This document shows, piece by piece, positions 50,461 through 60,826 of a stretch of 64,000 nucleotides of DNA. How positions within the stretch are numbered: the first letter of the stretch is position 1; each line of letters begins with the position of its first letter. Where the stretch lies: contig CACHEM010000001.1 in assembly GCA_902578845.1 (NCBI GenBank), positions 1 through 64,000 on the forward strand, read 5' to 3'. This DNA comes from an uncultured Prochlorococcus sp. (GTDB lineage: Bacteria; Cyanobacteriota; Cyanobacteriia; PCC-6307; Cyanobiaceae). Made by a program: the position numbers and the translations under genes. Under the pieces are notes generated by a model. The model had not been told where the DNA came from and did not search any database. It saw nothing but the letters and a program-made list of their open reading frames with translations.

Positions 50461-51189
50461 ATGAATGAAATTAATCAAATTAATAATGAACCGGTAAGAA
50501 AATCAAGAATTCTATTAGTTGATGATGAGCCTGGTTTAAGAACAGCTGTAAAAACATTTTTAGAAGATGAAGGCTTTGAAATATTTATTGCAGTTGATGG
50601 AGAGGATGGTTGGGAAAAAGCTCAAACAGTTTTTCCAGATTTAATAATTAGCGATATTATGATGCCCCGAGCTAATGGTTATGCTCTATTAGAAAAAATT
50701 AGAGAGGATGAAAAATTAGGAGGAACTCCAGTTATTTTTCTAACTGCAAAAGGAATGACCCTAGACAGAACAGAAGGTTATCTTGCAGGAGTTGATGATT
50801 ATATTTCCAAACCTTTCGATCCCGATGAATTAGCTGCAAGAGTTAAAAATGTAATCAACAGACAAGAACGTTTGCTAAAAGAAGCTGCGCGATTCGCAGA
50901 TATTGATGTAAGCAAAATGGCGAAACAAATTACTGAAATAAAATCGATGCTCACAGGCCAAAACCAAACTAATCCAGAAAATAAAACAAATCTTCCTAGT
51001 TTTACCCCAAGAGAAGCAAGTGTACTACAACTAGTAGCAGAGGGGCTGATGAACAAGGAAATTGCAAGACAACTTGAAACATCTATTAGAAATGTTGAGA
51101 AATATGTAAGTAGACTTTTTATCAAGACAGGTACGTCTAGCCGAACAGAATTAGTTCGTTATGCACTTGAAAATCATTTAGTAAAGTAA
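50461..51189 (+). CDS. NarL/LuxR-type two-component response regulator (Rre1/Ycf29-like)
   Basis: DNA-binding response regulator, 242 residues. Receiver residues: acidic pair D21/D22 (LLVDDEPG), phospho-acceptor D65 (LIISDIMMP), T95 (VIFLTAKG) and K117 (YISKPF). A helical linker follows, then a LuxR helix-turn-helix (SFTPREASVLQLVAEG, NKEIARQLETS, ~175-235). The domain order fits the Rre1/Ycf29 group, known in cyanobacteria as a stress regulator partnered with Hik2; the ortholog call is tentative. No histidine kinase gene is adjacent. Confidence 0.85.
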   Translation: MNEINQINNEPVRKSRILLVDDEPGLRTAVKTFLEDEGFEIFIAVDGEDGWEKAQTVFPDLIISDIMMPRANGYALLEKIREDEKLGGTPVIFLTAKGMTLDRTEGYLAGVDDYISKPFDPDELAARVKNVINRQERLLKEAARFADIDVSKMAKQITEIKSMLTGQNQTNPENKTNLPSFTPREASVLQLVAEGLMNKEIARQLETSIRNVEKYVSRLFIKTGTSSRTELVRYALENHLVK

Positions 51190-51190
51190 A

Positions 51191-51892
51191 TTATTTAATT
51201 TTTTCGAATTCAATTAGTTTTGAAAAATAAAAAGGAGCTTGATTTAATTTGTTTTTAACAACTTTAAATCCTCTTTCTTTAGCAGCATTAATAATACCCT
51301 TTTCTTTCAATGTATATGCCCTTGTAGTTTTACTTGGCCCAGGAAATAATTTTCCAATATTTTTTAGAACAGCAAGAACTGGAGTATAAGGAGCAAAGCT
51401 AACGATTAGTTTTTCTTTGCTTAAATCGCATAGATGTTGAACCATTTCTTCTGCGATCGGTTGAGGATAATGAATAAATACATCCAAACAAACTACAACA
51501 TCAAATAATCCTTTTAATTTTTCTAGATCACAGACTTCATATTTAATTTTACCTTGACTCAAACCTAATTCATGAATGCGTTTTTTTGTTTCTTTAATCA
51601 TTTCAGAAGAAATATCGCTCACCTGTAGTTCTTTTATACCGAGTCTTAATAAAGGTATGGAAAGACTTCCTACACCACAGCCTGCATCGCAATAACTTTT
51701 TTTTGTTAGTTCAGGATAATTTTTGATGTATGAGACTACATCATCTACAGTTTTTTGATGTCCTTTCCTAATATTTTTCTGAACTGTATTAATTTCATCA
51801 GATTTGCTATAAATTTTATTCCATCTTTCAAAGCCAGTACCATTAAAATACTCCCTAACTTCACTTTTTTCGATAATCTTATTTGACGTCAT
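51191..51892 (-). CDS. chlM: Mg-protoporphyrin IX O-methyltransferase
   Basis: SAM-dependent methylation of Mg-protoporphyrin IX in chlorophyll synthesis. 233 residues. It opens with EVREYFNGTGFERWNKIYS and has the SAM motif DAGCGVGSLSIPLLRLG. LDVFIHYPQ and LIVSFAPYTPVLAVLKNIGKLFPGPSK, quoted as separate short parts here, are the substrate-side signatures of ChlM. A 90-base divergent gap separates it from purE, an arrangement I recall in other cyanobacteria. Convergent with the response-regulator gene (one-base gap). Confidence 0.95.
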   Translation of the reverse strand: MTSNKIIEKSEVREYFNGTGFERWNKIYSKSDEINTVQKNIRKGHQKTVDDVVSYIKNYPELTKKSYCDAGCGVGSLSIPLLRLGIKELQVSDISSEMIKETKKRIHELGLSQGKIKYEVCDLEKLKGLFDVVVCLDVFIHYPQPIAEEMVQHLCDLSKEKLIVSFAPYTPVLAVLKNIGKLFPGPSKTTRAYTLKEKGIINAAKERGFKVVKNKLNQAPFYFSKLIEFEKIK

Positions 51893-51982
51893 AATATTCT
51901 ATAGAAAATTTATTCTTTTTATACTAACTAACTGGCACCAAATTAATTGCACGCCATTATAGGAAAGAATTGATTTGTTATT

Positions 51983-52519
51983 TTGTCAGAATTGAATTCT
52001 AAAGATATTTATAAAATTGCTGTCGTAATGGGTAGTGATTCAGATCTAAAAACATTGAAACCAGCCATTGATATATTAAGAGAATTTGGTATAAAAACTG
52101 AAGTTTGTATACTTTCTGCTCATCGAACACCTATTGAAATGATGGAATATGCAAAAAATGCAGAAACAGAAAACATAAAAGTAATAATTGCCGGTGCTGG
52201 GGGTGCTGCTCATCTTCCAGGAATGCTGGCATCCATAACTTGCATTCCTGTAATTGGCGTACCAGTAGAGAGTAAGACACTTAAGGGGATTGACTCTCTT
52301 TTATCAATCGTTCAAATGCCCGCTGGAATTCCAGTTGCAACAGTTGCAATTAATGGAGGTCAGAATGCTGGATTATTGGCAATAGAGATGATCAGTTTAT
52401 TTGATGAATCCATAAAGAAAAATTTGAAAGAATTCAGAGAAAATCTACATACACAGGTAAGAACTAAAAATAGTAAGTTATCAAATATTGGACCTGACAA
52501 TTATCTTCAAAATAAATGA
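51983..52519 (+). CDS. purE: N5-carboxyaminoimidazole ribonucleotide mutase (PurE)
   Basis: Class I PurE of purine synthesis, moving the carboxylate on CAIR. 178 residues with VVMGSDSDLKTLKPA, ILSAHRTPIEMMEYA, IIAGAGGAAHLPGMLAS, and VPVESKTLKGIDSLLSIVQM. The start is TTG at 51983. purK is not in the window. Convergent with cysC across 15 bases. Confidence 0.97.
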   Translation: MSELNSKDIYKIAVVMGSDSDLKTLKPAIDILREFGIKTEVCILSAHRTPIEMMEYAKNAETENIKVIIAGAGGAAHLPGMLASITCIPVIGVPVESKTLKGIDSLLSIVQMPAGIPVATVAINGGQNAGLLAIEMISLFDESIKKNLKEFRENLHTQVRTKNSKLSNIGPDNYLQNK

Positions 52520-52534
52520 ACTAATATTTTTCTA

Positions 52535-53158
52535 TTAGGCCTTTTTAAGAAAGTTTTCTTTTCTAAGGAAGTTAATAATTTTTTCAACGGAATCATTCAA
52601 ATCTAACGAACCTGTATCAACAACAATTTCGGGATTAAAAGGAGCTTCATATGGACTAGAAATCCCTGTGAATTCTTTAATTTCTCCCAAACGAGCTTTC
52701 TTATAAAGACCTTTAGTATCCCTATTTTCGCAAACTGCGATATCAGCAGCACAATAAACTTCAATAAAATCCTTAGATCCAATAATTTTTCTCACCTTAT
52801 CTCTATCGCTAATAAATGGCGAAACGAATGCTGTAATAGTTATTATCCCAGCATTCATAAATAAATTCGCAACTTCGCCAATTCTTCTTATATTTTCTTC
52901 TCTATCTTCATCCGAAAAACCAAGATCTTTACATAAACCGTGTCTAATATTATCTCCATCCAACACATAAGTCGAAAAACCATCTAAGTGTAAAACTTCA
53001 TTTAAAGCGTTGGCCAAAGTACTTTTGCCAGAACCAGATAAACCTGTAAACCAGATAACCATACCTTTATGACCTCTCATTTTCTCTAACTTTTCTCTAT
53101 CAATAGTTAGGTTGTGCCACTTTATATTGGTTGACTTTGTTTGATTTTGTTCTTTCAT
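52535..53158 (-). CDS. cysC: Adenylylsulfate kinase (APS kinase)
   Basis: Phosphorylates APS to PAPS. 207 residues with Walker A GLSGSGKSTLANAL near 34-47, VLDGDNIRHGLCKDLGFSDEDR, FVSPFISDRDKVR, and KARLGEIKEFTGISSPYEAP. PAPS could serve sulfate reduction or sulfation of sugars; other sulfur-assimilation genes are not adjacent. It stands alone between purE and a SUI1-like gene. Confidence 0.97.
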   Translation of the reverse strand: MKEQNQTKSTNIKWHNLTIDREKLEKMRGHKGMVIWFTGLSGSGKSTLANALNEVLHLDGFSTYVLDGDNIRHGLCKDLGFSDEDREENIRRIGEVANLFMNAGIITITAFVSPFISDRDKVRKIIGSKDFIEVYCAADIAVCENRDTKGLYKKARLGEIKEFTGISSPYEAPFNPEIVVDTGSLDLNDSVEKIINFLRKENFLKKA

Positions 53159-53200
53159 TTTTTACTTCATCAAAATTAAAAACCTATCCTAACCCTTGCT

Positions 53201-53512
53201 TCATAAATTATGAAATCCCTCTTTACGAAGAAACTCAATTGATTTCGATACCATATCACCCTGTAACTGGATATTTCTATCAATTAATGTTCCTCCAGTC
53301 CCACAAAAAACTTTAATTTTTTTTAGTAATTCTTTCAATAAGATTTCATCCTCAGTGCCTAAACCTCTAATTAAAGTTATAGTCTTGCCCTTTTTACCTT
53401 TTTTTTGTTTTGAAATATTTATTTTTGATCTTTTATTAAAAGTATCTACCTTAGCTGTTTCTTCAGATTTCTTTTCTTGATTATCAAATTCGATCCAATT
53501 CTTTTTTCCCAT
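53201..53512 (-). CDS. SUI1/YciH-like translation initiation factor
   Basis: A small eIF1-like protein. The N-terminal ~40 residues are a lysine-rich linker. The SUI1 fold follows: KTITLIRGLGTEDEILLKEL, KVFCGTGGTLIDRNIQLQGD, then VSKSIEFLRKEG. I chose ATG at 53512 (MGKKNWIEF, 103 residues); a TTG at 53521 would add three residues. Bacterial family members are thought to affect start-site fidelity, but their role is not settled. It is divergent from trpB (48-base gap). Confidence 0.88.
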   Translation of the reverse strand: MGKKNWIEFDNQEKKSEETAKVDTFNKRSKINISKQKKGKKGKTITLIRGLGTEDEILLKELLKKIKVFCGTGGTLIDRNIQLQGDMVSKSIEFLRKEGFHNL

Positions 53513-53560
53513 TATTTTCAATATAATCTATAGTTAGTTAATACTTATTCTATAGAAAAA

Positions 53561-54805
53561 GTGGTAAGTACATTTTCTGGCAAAGATCAAAACTATAAAA
53601 ATGACGATTTAAATCAACCCTCCAAAGAGGGAAGATTTGGAAAATATGGTGGTCAATATGTTCCTGAAACGCTAATGCCCGCTCTTTTTGAGCTTGAAAA
53701 AGCTGCGTCTAATGCATGGAAAGATAAACTTTTTGTAGAAGAATTAAATCATCTACTTAAGACTTATGTAGGAAGAGAAACACCACTTTATGAAGCCAAA
53801 AGACTTACTGAACATTACAAAAATAAACAAGCAACTCCTAGAATATGGCTTAAAAGAGAAGATTTAAATCATACTGGGGCTCACAAAATTAATAATGCTC
53901 TTGGACAAGCTTTATTGGCAATAAGAATGGGCAAAAAAAGAATAATTGCAGAAACTGGAGCAGGTCAGCATGGAGTTGCTACTGCTACTGTTTGTGCGAG
54001 ATTTGGCTTGAAATGTATTATCTACATGGGTGCTGAAGACATAAAAAGGCAATCCCTTAACGTTTTCAGAATGAAACTTTTAGGAGCTGAAGTTAAAGTT
54101 GTAAATTCTGGGACTGCAACACTTAAGGATGCTACTAGTGAGGCCATTAGAGATTGGGTTTCTAATGTCGAAACCACACACTACATTTTAGGATCTGTTG
54201 CAGGCCCACACCCTTTCCCAAAGATTGTGCGAGATTTTCATGCAGTTATAGGTGAAGAAACTAAAAAACAATGTTTGGAATCATTTGGATCTTTGCCCGA
54301 TATTTTGCTTGCTTGTGTAGGTGGGGGATCAAATGCAATGGGACTTTTCCATCCTTTTGTTAAAGAAACTTCTGTGCGTCTTATTGGAGTTGAAGCCGCA
54401 GGAAGCGGAGTTGATACTGACAAACATGCTGCCACTATCACTAAAGGGTCAGTTGGAATTTTGCATGGATCAATGAGTCTTCTCTTGCAAGATGATAATG
54501 GTCAAGTACAAGAAGCTCACTCAATAAGTGCAGGTTTAGATTACCCTGGAGTAGGACCTGAACATAGCCATTTAAAAGATATAGGTAGAGCAGAATATGG
54601 ATCAGTCACAGATCAAGAAGCTTTAGACGCTTTAAAACTTGTTAGTGAACTAGAAGGAATCATACCTGCACTTGAAACTTCCCATGCCTTTGCTTGGTTA
54701 GATAAATTATGCCCTACTCTTGAAAAAGATGCTCATATAGTTATCAATTGCTCTGGTAGAGGCGACAAAGATGTTAATACTGTTGCATCTTCATTAGATA
54801 TTTAA
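53561..54805 (+). CDS. trpB: Tryptophan synthase beta chain
   Basis: PLP enzyme condensing indole and serine. 414 residues. It has [19 protein letters not shown], the Schiff-base lysine in [46 protein letters not shown] and [10 protein letters not shown]. The start is GTG at 53561. trpA is not adjacent, as is usual in cyanobacteria. The glutaminase trpG is at 37922. The gene ends one base before a convergent rhodanese gene. Confidence 0.98.
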   Translation: MVSTFSGKDQNYKNDDLNQPSKEGRFGKYGGQYVPETLMPALFELEKAASNAWKDKLFVEELNHLLKTYVGRETPLYEAKRLTEHYKNKQATPRIWLKREDLNHTGAHKINNALGQALLAIRMGKKRIIAETGAGQHGVATATVCARFGLKCIIYMGAEDIKRQSLNVFRMKLLGAEVKVVNSGTATLKDATSEAIRDWVSNVETTHYILGSVAGPHPFPKIVRDFHAVIGEETKKQCLESFGSLPDILLACVGGGSNAMGLFHPFVKETSVRLIGVEAAGSGVDTDKHAATITKGSVGILHGSMSLLLQDDNGQVQEAHSISAGLDYPGVGPEHSHLKDIGRAEYGSVTDQEALDALKLVSELEGIIPALETSHAFAWLDKLCPTLEKDAHIVINCSGRGDKDVNTVASSLDI

Positions 54806-55156
54806 TCAATACCTTGGGATTGATGGGTCAATATTTCTACTCCATCCATCAATACCTTCCTCCAAGTTCCATATTTCGCTCACAATATTATTATCCAAGC
54901 ACCATTGAGAAAAGTTATAACTTCTTATTCCTGCATGACAGGTAACTACAATTTCTCTGTCTAATAAACCAGCAAATATTTCTTCAACATATTCAGATGT
55001 GACTTTACTAATTGGTATATGTAAAAATTCTTTTGAGAAACTAGCTATTTCAAGCTCTGACTGTTCTCTTACATCAATCAAAACTGGATCTTCTTTCTCA
55101 GAATTAAACCAATCATTGAGACTAGAAGCATTTATAGATTTTGGATAACTTCCCAA
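54806..55156 (-). CDS. Single-domain rhodanese-like sulfurtransferase
   Basis: 116 residues forming one rhodanese domain. VLIDVREQSELEIASF is the CH2-like N-terminal signature and the active-site loop reads VVTCHAGIRSYNFSQWC, so the catalytic cysteine is present (about 74). Single-domain rhodaneses of this sort pass persulfide sulfur or serve redox roles; the partner is unknown. The start is TTG at 55156. Convergent with trpB. Confidence 0.88.
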   Translation of the reverse strand: MGSYPKSINASSLNDWFNSEKEDPVLIDVREQSELEIASFSKEFLHIPISKVTSEYVEEIFAGLLDREIVVTCHAGIRSYNFSQWCLDNNIVSEIWNLEEGIDGWSRNIDPSIPRY

Positions 55157-55245
55157 TTTATAGGATAAATTATGTGTTATTTACAATTTAATAAATTAAG
55201 TTGCAGTAGGAAGTTTATTGTTAAAAATAAAAATAAACATTGATA

Positions 55246-56706
55246 ATGAAACTTAGAGTAGTAGCAATAATAATATTATTATCTTTATTACTTTTTTTTG
55301 GTTTTAAAAAAGTTTCAGCTAATAAAAACAAGAAGCAAAGTACAAATATTGAGCAACTAAATATCTTAAGATATATTCCTGAAAAAAATAAATTATTATT
55401 TATTTCAAATTTAGATAGTTTTCATATTGTTAATCATAATGAAAAAGATAAAAAATCAACAAATCAAGATGACTTTGTTTTAATAAAAGACTCTATATTA
55501 GATTACTTAGGTATAGATCTAGGCAATAATAAATTAGAAGACATCTATAACAATGAACTTATAATCTCATTTTTTGAAAATAATAAAAAGCTTAAAGATG
55601 ATATTTTGATTATTTTTAAAATTAAGCCAGAAAAAACAATAGACGATTTATTAAATTTGCCTAATAAAATTGATCAAATTGATGAGATAATTTCAATTAA
55701 AAGAGAAAACAAAATAAATTTCCTTAAATATATATACCGAACCGACGATAATTATATAATTGCTTCATCAGATAAACAATTAATGAAAAATAGTATTAAC
55801 TCTAGTGATAATTTTAAAGAAAAAAAATTTCAATATGAGGGAGAACTTTTTGGACTCAAAAATCAAAAAAATATATTATTTACCAAAAAATTTGGAAGAA
55901 GTATATTTTTTAATAAAGAAATTTTTACTGACAAAAATGAGGATATTGTAGCTACAACATTTGACTTAAAAAATAAACATTTACTTTTAAAATCATATTT
56001 ACTTAATAATAAAAAAAATCTTGAATTTCTTGCTTATGATAAACTTATAAATAAAGATATTAATAATAAAGATAATCTTCAAGTTTCAATTTTTACTGAA
56101 ATTAAGAGTTTTGAAAAATATCTAAAACCTTTTATAAATAATTTTGAACAAAGTTTTTTTGAAGATTTTAACCAAAATAAAAATCAAAATATCTTAATTC
56201 TCAATTCAAAAAAAGATTGGCTTTTTACATTTGAAAAAAATACTGAAAATCAATTTGATTTAAGTACTTTGAAAAAATTAAAAGATTTCAACAAATATAC
56301 TTTAAAACAAAATGAAGATATTTACTCAATATATTCCAAAGATATTCTTGAAGAAAAAAACGATGCAATAAAACAATTAACTTTTGAAAATATCTATTCA
56401 ATAGAATCAGGAGGTTTGCAATTCATAAGTAATTTTTTAATTGATAGTAAAAAACTAGAAACAATCTCAAAAAAATTTTTCAACCTAAAAAGTTATAAAG
56501 ATAAATCTACTTTTCTTTATACCAAAGTTGATATCAAAGATGAAAATTCCAATAAAATTGAATATTTACCTGATTTGGAAGATCTTAATTTTCTCATTAG
56601 AAATATTTTAAAAATATCAAATGAAGAATATCTAGAAATCATAAGTCAATCTATTCCAGAAAAAAATCCAATTCTTTATACAGAAACAAGTTTAAAAATA
56701 CCTTAA
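55246..56706 (+). CDS. Exported DUF3352-like protein, very Asn/Lys-rich
   Basis: About 486 residues with an N-terminal signal anchor (VVAIIILLSLLLFFGFKKVSA). A long soluble region follows that resembles cyanobacterial DUF3352 proteins: ILRYIPEKNKLLFISNL at the start, repeated strand-turn-strand units, and a second half that repeats the motif style. Function is unknown. The composition is extreme even for this genome (Lys, Asn, Ile, Asp). I place the start at ATG 55246; an in-frame TTG at 55240 would add two residues. It stands alone between the rhodanese gene and gltA. Confidence 0.7.
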   Translation: MKLRVVAIIILLSLLLFFGFKKVSANKNKKQSTNIEQLNILRYIPEKNKLLFISNLDSFHIVNHNEKDKKSTNQDDFVLIKDSILDYLGIDLGNNKLEDIYNNELIISFFENNKKLKDDILIIFKIKPEKTIDDLLNLPNKIDQIDEIISIKRENKINFLKYIYRTDDNYIIASSDKQLMKNSINSSDNFKEKKFQYEGELFGLKNQKNILFTKKFGRSIFFNKEIFTDKNEDIVATTFDLKNKHLLLKSYLLNNKKNLEFLAYDKLINKDINNKDNLQVSIFTEIKSFEKYLKPFINNFEQSFFEDFNQNKNQNILILNSKKDWLFTFEKNTENQFDLSTLKKLKDFNKYTLKQNEDIYSIYSKDILEEKNDAIKQLTFENIYSIESGGLQFISNFLIDSKKLETISKKFFNLKSYKDKSTFLYTKVDIKDENSNKIEYLPDLEDLNFLIRNILKISNEEYLEIISQSIPEKNPILYTETSLKIP

Positions 56707-56830
56707 TAAATTTATTCAAATAAGCTTCAAAGACAATCATTTAAAATTTTTGTGAAGTTAATAACTTGTGGTTAATTAAAAATTATTTGACTATCTTTAA
56801 TCTATAAGTATTTGATATTGAATTAAGCAA

Positions 56831-57976
56831 TTGGACAATAAAAAACTAATTTTAAAACCAGGATTAGAGGGTGTCCCAGTTACTAATTCATCTATCTGTG
56901 ATATTGACGGCAACAAAGGTAAATTACTCTACAGAGGCTACTCCATTGAGGAACTATCCAAAAAAAGCAGTTTTTTAGAAACAGCATACCTATTGATTTG
57001 GGGTGAATTGCCCACAGCTATTCAACTTAGAGATTTTGAACAAGAAGTTCAGATGCATCGAAGGTTAAGTTTTAGAGTCAGAGATATGATGAAATGTTTC
57101 CCTGCGACAGGTCATCCTATGGATGCTCTTCAATCTAGCGCGGCTTCTTTGGGGCTCTTCTATTCGCGCAGGGCAATAGATGATCCTAATTACATCTACA
57201 ACGCAGTCATAAGACTAATAGCAAAAATACCAACAATGATTGCTGCGTTTCAACTTATTAGAAAAGGACAAGACCCAATTCAACCTAGAGATGATTTAAC
57301 TTACTCCTCAAATTTTCTTTACATGCTGACTGAAAAAGAACAAGATCCCATAGCTGCAAAAGTTTTTGATAGGTGTTTAATTCTACATGCCGAACATAGT
57401 TTAAACGCCAGTACATTTAGCGCTAGAGTTACTGCAAGCACTCTTACAGACCCATATGCTGTCATCGCTTCTGCAGTAGGAACCCTTGCTGGCCCATTGC
57501 ATGGAGGAGCTAATGAGGATGTGATTGCAATGTTAGAAGAGATTAAAACCCCAGAAAATGCTGGGTCTTTTTTAGATAACGCAATAAAAAATAAGAGTAA
57601 GATAATGGGCTTCGGCCACAGAGAATATAAAGTCAAAGATCCAAGAGCAATAATTCTGCAAAAACTGGCAGAAGAGCTTTTCATTAGATTTGGAGCAGAT
57701 GAAATGTATGAAGTTGCTAAATCACTTGAGGCAGAGGCAATATCAAGACTCGGTCCTAAGGGTATATTTCCTAATGTGGACTTTTATTCTGGTCTAGTTT
57801 ATAGAAAACTTGGTATTCCTCGTGATTTATTTACTCCAATTTTTGCCATATCTAGAGTGGCTGGTTGGTTAGCTCATTGGAGAGAGCAACTTGGAGCAAA
57901 TAGAATTTTCAGACCATCTCAAATCTACACAGGTTCAGCACCAAGAGATTGGATCAGCCTAGAAAACAGAGAATAA
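56831..57976 (+). CDS. gltA: Citrate synthase
   Basis: Condenses acetyl-CoA and oxaloacetate. 381 residues with LEGVPVTNSSICDIDG, LLYRGYSIEEL, catalytic His in the HAEHSLNASTFSARV region, GPLHGGANEDV and MGFGHREYKVKDPRA, and Asp in the VDFYSG segment. The gram-positive/cyanobacterial short form. The start is TTG at 56831. It is followed by ndhA on the same strand after 75 bases. Confidence 0.97.
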   Translation: MDNKKLILKPGLEGVPVTNSSICDIDGNKGKLLYRGYSIEELSKKSSFLETAYLLIWGELPTAIQLRDFEQEVQMHRRLSFRVRDMMKCFPATGHPMDALQSSAASLGLFYSRRAIDDPNYIYNAVIRLIAKIPTMIAAFQLIRKGQDPIQPRDDLTYSSNFLYMLTEKEQDPIAAKVFDRCLILHAEHSLNASTFSARVTASTLTDPYAVIASAVGTLAGPLHGGANEDVIAMLEEIKTPENAGSFLDNAIKNKSKIMGFGHREYKVKDPRAIILQKLAEELFIRFGADEMYEVAKSLEAEAISRLGPKGIFPNVDFYSGLVYRKLGIPRDLFTPIFAISRVAGWLAHWREQLGANRIFRPSQIYTGSAPRDWISLENRE

Positions 57977-58051
57977 TATTTGCAGCTTTTCATAAAAAAC
58001 ACACATATTGTTTGTGAAGAGTTAATGTATTAAGTAAATAACATAAAAATT

Positions 58052-59170
58052 TTGGAATACGGATTAGATCTCGAATATAGTTTTAATGAATTTTTAAAAG
58101 GTTTTGGCCTGTCTAGCGAAATTGCTCATATAATCTGGCTCCCACTCCCTATGCTTTTGGTTTTGGTGGCGGCAGTAGTTGGAGTGTTAGTAACAGTTTG
58201 GCTTGAAAGAAAAATATCTGCTGCTGCTCAACAAAGAATAGGTCCCGAATATGCAGGAGCGCTTGGCGTCCTTCAACCAATTGCAGATGGTCTTAAGTTA
58301 CTTGTAAAAGAGGATATTATTCCTGCTAAAGCAGATGGAATTCTGTTCACTGCCGGACCTATATTAGTTCTTGTTCCAGTGATTCTGTCCTGGCTAATTG
58401 TTCCTTTTGGACAAAACCTTTTAATAAGTAACGTTGGTATTGGAATTTTCCTATGGATTTCTTTAAGCAGTATCCAGCCAATTGGACTTCTCATGAGCGG
58501 ATATGCATCAAATAATAAGTATTCTTTACTAGGAGGTTTAAGAGCAGCAGCTCAATCAATAAGTTATGAAATTCCTTTAGCTTTATCTGTACTGGCTATC
58601 GTACTAATGACAAATTCTCTAAGCACTATTGACATTGTCAACCAACAAAGTGGTGCTGGAATCCTAAGTTGGAATATATGGCGACAACCAGTTGGTTTTA
58701 TAGTCTTTTGGATTTGTGCTCTTGCAGAATGTGAAAGACTACCATTTGACTTGCCTGAAGCTGAAGAAGAATTAGTTGCAGGATATCAAACTGAATATGC
58801 AGGTATGAAATTCGCATTGTTCTACCTTGGTAGTTACATTAATTTAATCCTTTCAGCTTTATTGGTATCAATACTTTATCTAGGAGGATGGGGGTTTCCT
58901 ATTCCAGTTGAATTAATAGCTAAGATTCTAAATTTGCCAATTAATGCACCCTTCATACAAGTTTTCACTGCATCAATAGGAATTGTAATGACTGTATTGA
59001 AAGCGTATCTTTTAGTTTTCATTGCAATATTATTGCGTTGGACAACTCCTAGAGTAAGAATAGATCAACTATTAGATTTAGGATGGAAGTTTCTTCTTCC
59101 AATTTCTCTTGCTAATCTTTTGATAACTGCAGGATTAAAACTTGCTTTTCCGCAATTCTTTGGTGGTTAA
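58052..59170 (+). CDS. ndhA: NDH-1 subunit A (NdhA)
   Basis: Membrane subunit at the quinone-binding interface of NDH-1. 372 residues with about eight helices. Signatures are [33 protein letters not shown] (here [13 protein letters not shown]), [20 protein letters not shown] and [14 protein letters not shown]. The start is TTG at 58052. First gene of the conserved ndhA-ndhI-ndhG-ndhE run. Confidence 0.98.
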   Translation: MEYGLDLEYSFNEFLKGFGLSSEIAHIIWLPLPMLLVLVAAVVGVLVTVWLERKISAAAQQRIGPEYAGALGVLQPIADGLKLLVKEDIIPAKADGILFTAGPILVLVPVILSWLIVPFGQNLLISNVGIGIFLWISLSSIQPIGLLMSGYASNNKYSLLGGLRAAAQSISYEIPLALSVLAIVLMTNSLSTIDIVNQQSGAGILSWNIWRQPVGFIVFWICALAECERLPFDLPEAEEELVAGYQTEYAGMKFALFYLGSYINLILSALLVSILYLGGWGFPIPVELIAKILNLPINAPFIQVFTASIGIVMTVLKAYLLVFIAILLRWTTPRVRIDQLLDLGWKFLLPISLANLLITAGLKLAFPQFFGG

Positions 59171-59238
59171 ACTTAAGTAAAAATACTTAAATTAAAAATT
59201 AATCCACTAAAATAAAATAACTAAGTAAATTCTTCAAA

Positions 59239-59865
59239 ATGAAAAATTTCCTTCAACAAATTAATAGCTATATCAAAGAAGCATTTAATGCTGGCAAATA
59301 TTTATACAATGGCTTATCAGTTACCTTTGATCATCTTCGAAGAAGACCTGTTACTGTCCAATATCCATATGAAAAATTAATACCTTCTGAAAGATATAGA
59401 GGAAGGATACATTATGAATTTGATAAATGTATTGCTTGTGAAGTTTGCGTGAGAGTATGTCCCATTAATTTACCAGTCGTTGATTGGGTAATGAATAAAG
59501 AAACCAAAAAAAAGGAACTAAGAAATTATTCTATAGATTTTGGAGTTTGTATATTTTGTGGAAATTGTGTTGAATATTGTCCAACTAATTGTCTTTCAAT
59601 GACCGAAGAATACGAACTAGCTACTTTTGACAGACACAATCTAAATTTTGATAATGTCGCACTTGGTAGGTTACCTACAAATGTCACAACAGACCCTTCA
59701 GTTAAACCTCTAAGAGAACTTGCATATCTTCCTAAAGGAGTCATGGACCCTCATGAAATCCCAGCTTCAGATACTAGAGTTGGTAAATTACCAGAAGAAG
59801 TCTATGATTGGATGAGGCCAGAATCCAATGAAAATAAAGATAAAGTTTCTACTTCAAACAATTAA
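59239..59865 (+). CDS. ndhI: NDH-1 subunit I (NdhI), two 4Fe-4S clusters
   Basis: Electron-carrying peripheral subunit of NDH-1. 208 residues. The first cluster ligands are C64, C67, C70 and C74 ([13 protein letters not shown]). The second are C104, C107, C110 and C114 ([13 protein letters not shown]). An amphipathic N-terminal helix and a C-terminal extension after residue 150 are normal for cyanobacteria. It follows ndhA by 68 bases and precedes ndhG by 13. Confidence 0.98.
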   Translation: MKNFLQQINSYIKEAFNAGKYLYNGLSVTFDHLRRRPVTVQYPYEKLIPSERYRGRIHYEFDKCIACEVCVRVCPINLPVVDWVMNKETKKKELRNYSIDFGVCIFCGNCVEYCPTNCLSMTEEYELATFDRHNLNFDNVALGRLPTNVTTDPSVKPLRELAYLPKGVMDPHEIPASDTRVGKLPEEVYDWMRPESNENKDKVSTSNN

Positions 59866-59878
59866 TTTCCATTAATTT

Positions 59879-60478
59879 ATGTCCATCGCAATAACAACTC
59901 AAATAATTTGTTTTACAATTTTATCTTTAGTTATCCTTATCGGAGCACTTGGTGTTGTATTACTCGAAAGTATCGTTTATTCAGCCTTTCTTCTAGGAGG
60001 AGTATTCATGAGTGTGGCTGGATTATATCTTCTTTTAAATGCGAGTTTTGTTGCTGCGGCACAAGTTTTAGTTTATGTGGGTGCAGTTAATGTATTAATA
60101 ATCTTTGCAATAATGCTAGTCAATAAAAAAGAAGATTTAAAGCCCATCAATGACATTAAATCAAGAAGAATCATATCAACATCAATATGCTTAACTCTGC
60201 TAAGCCTTTTAATAAGAGTTGACATGACTAATGTATGGAGCCTATCAAGTCCTCAAAACTCTATTGGAGAAGAATCAACTATCAGAATTGGTGAGCATCT
60301 ATTTAGTGATTATTTACTCCCATTTGAAGTAGCATCAGTTTTACTTTTAATGGCAATGATTGGAGCTATCGTTTTAGCTAGAAGAGATGTAATGAGTAAA
60401 GATATATCCACTGGATTACCTGTTGATCAAGAGTTAATTGAAAAATCATCAGAACCATTACTTACAAATAAAAATTAA
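59879..60478 (+). CDS. ndhG: NDH-1 subunit G (NdhG)
   Basis: Proton-translocating membrane subunit (NuoJ type). 199 residues with five hydrophobic helices. SAFLLGGVFMSVAGLYLLLN and FVAAAQVLVYVGAVNVLIIFAIM are the family hallmarks. The C-terminal tail after about residue 170 is hydrophilic. It is thirteen bases after ndhI and 15 before ndhE. Confidence 0.97.
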   Translation: MSIAITTQIICFTILSLVILIGALGVVLLESIVYSAFLLGGVFMSVAGLYLLLNASFVAAAQVLVYVGAVNVLIIFAIMLVNKKEDLKPINDIKSRRIISTSICLTLLSLLIRVDMTNVWSLSSPQNSIGEESTIRIGEHLFSDYLLPFEVASVLLLMAMIGAIVLARRDVMSKDISTGLPVDQELIEKSSEPLLTNKN

Positions 60479-60493
60479 CCTTTCACATTTCTT

Positions 60494-60817
60494 ATGATGA
60501 GTTTAGAATCTATTCCTATTCAAGCATTTTTAATAGTATCTTCAGCACTATTCTGTATTGGGATTTGGGGATTATTAAATAGCAGAAATGCAGTAAGAGT
60601 TCTTATGAGCATTGAGTTAATGCTCAATGCAGTAAATATAAACTTAATGGCGTTTTCTTCCTATGTCGATAATAATTTAATTCAAGGACAAGTTTTTACA
60701 ATTTTTGTGATTACTGTCGCTGCCGCAGAAGCAGCAGTTGGATTAGCTATCCTATTATCTCTTTATAGGAATAGGGTGACTGTAGATATGGAAAGTTTTA
60801 ATTTATTAAAATGGTAA
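60494..60817 (+). CDS. ndhE: NDH-1 subunit E (NdhE)
   Basis: NuoK-type membrane subunit, 107 residues with three helices. It contains the conserved glutamates in LMSIELMLNAVNINLM and AAAEAAVGLAILLSLYRNR. ATG at 60494, with a second in-frame ATG three bases later. Last of the ndh run; nadK follows nine bases on and may be read from the same transcript. Confidence 0.97.
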   Translation: MMSLESIPIQAFLIVSSALFCIGIWGLLNSRNAVRVLMSIELMLNAVNINLMAFSSYVDNNLIQGQVFTIFVITVAAAEAAVGLAILLSLYRNRVTVDMESFNLLKW

Positions 60818-60826
60818 AACCACTAA

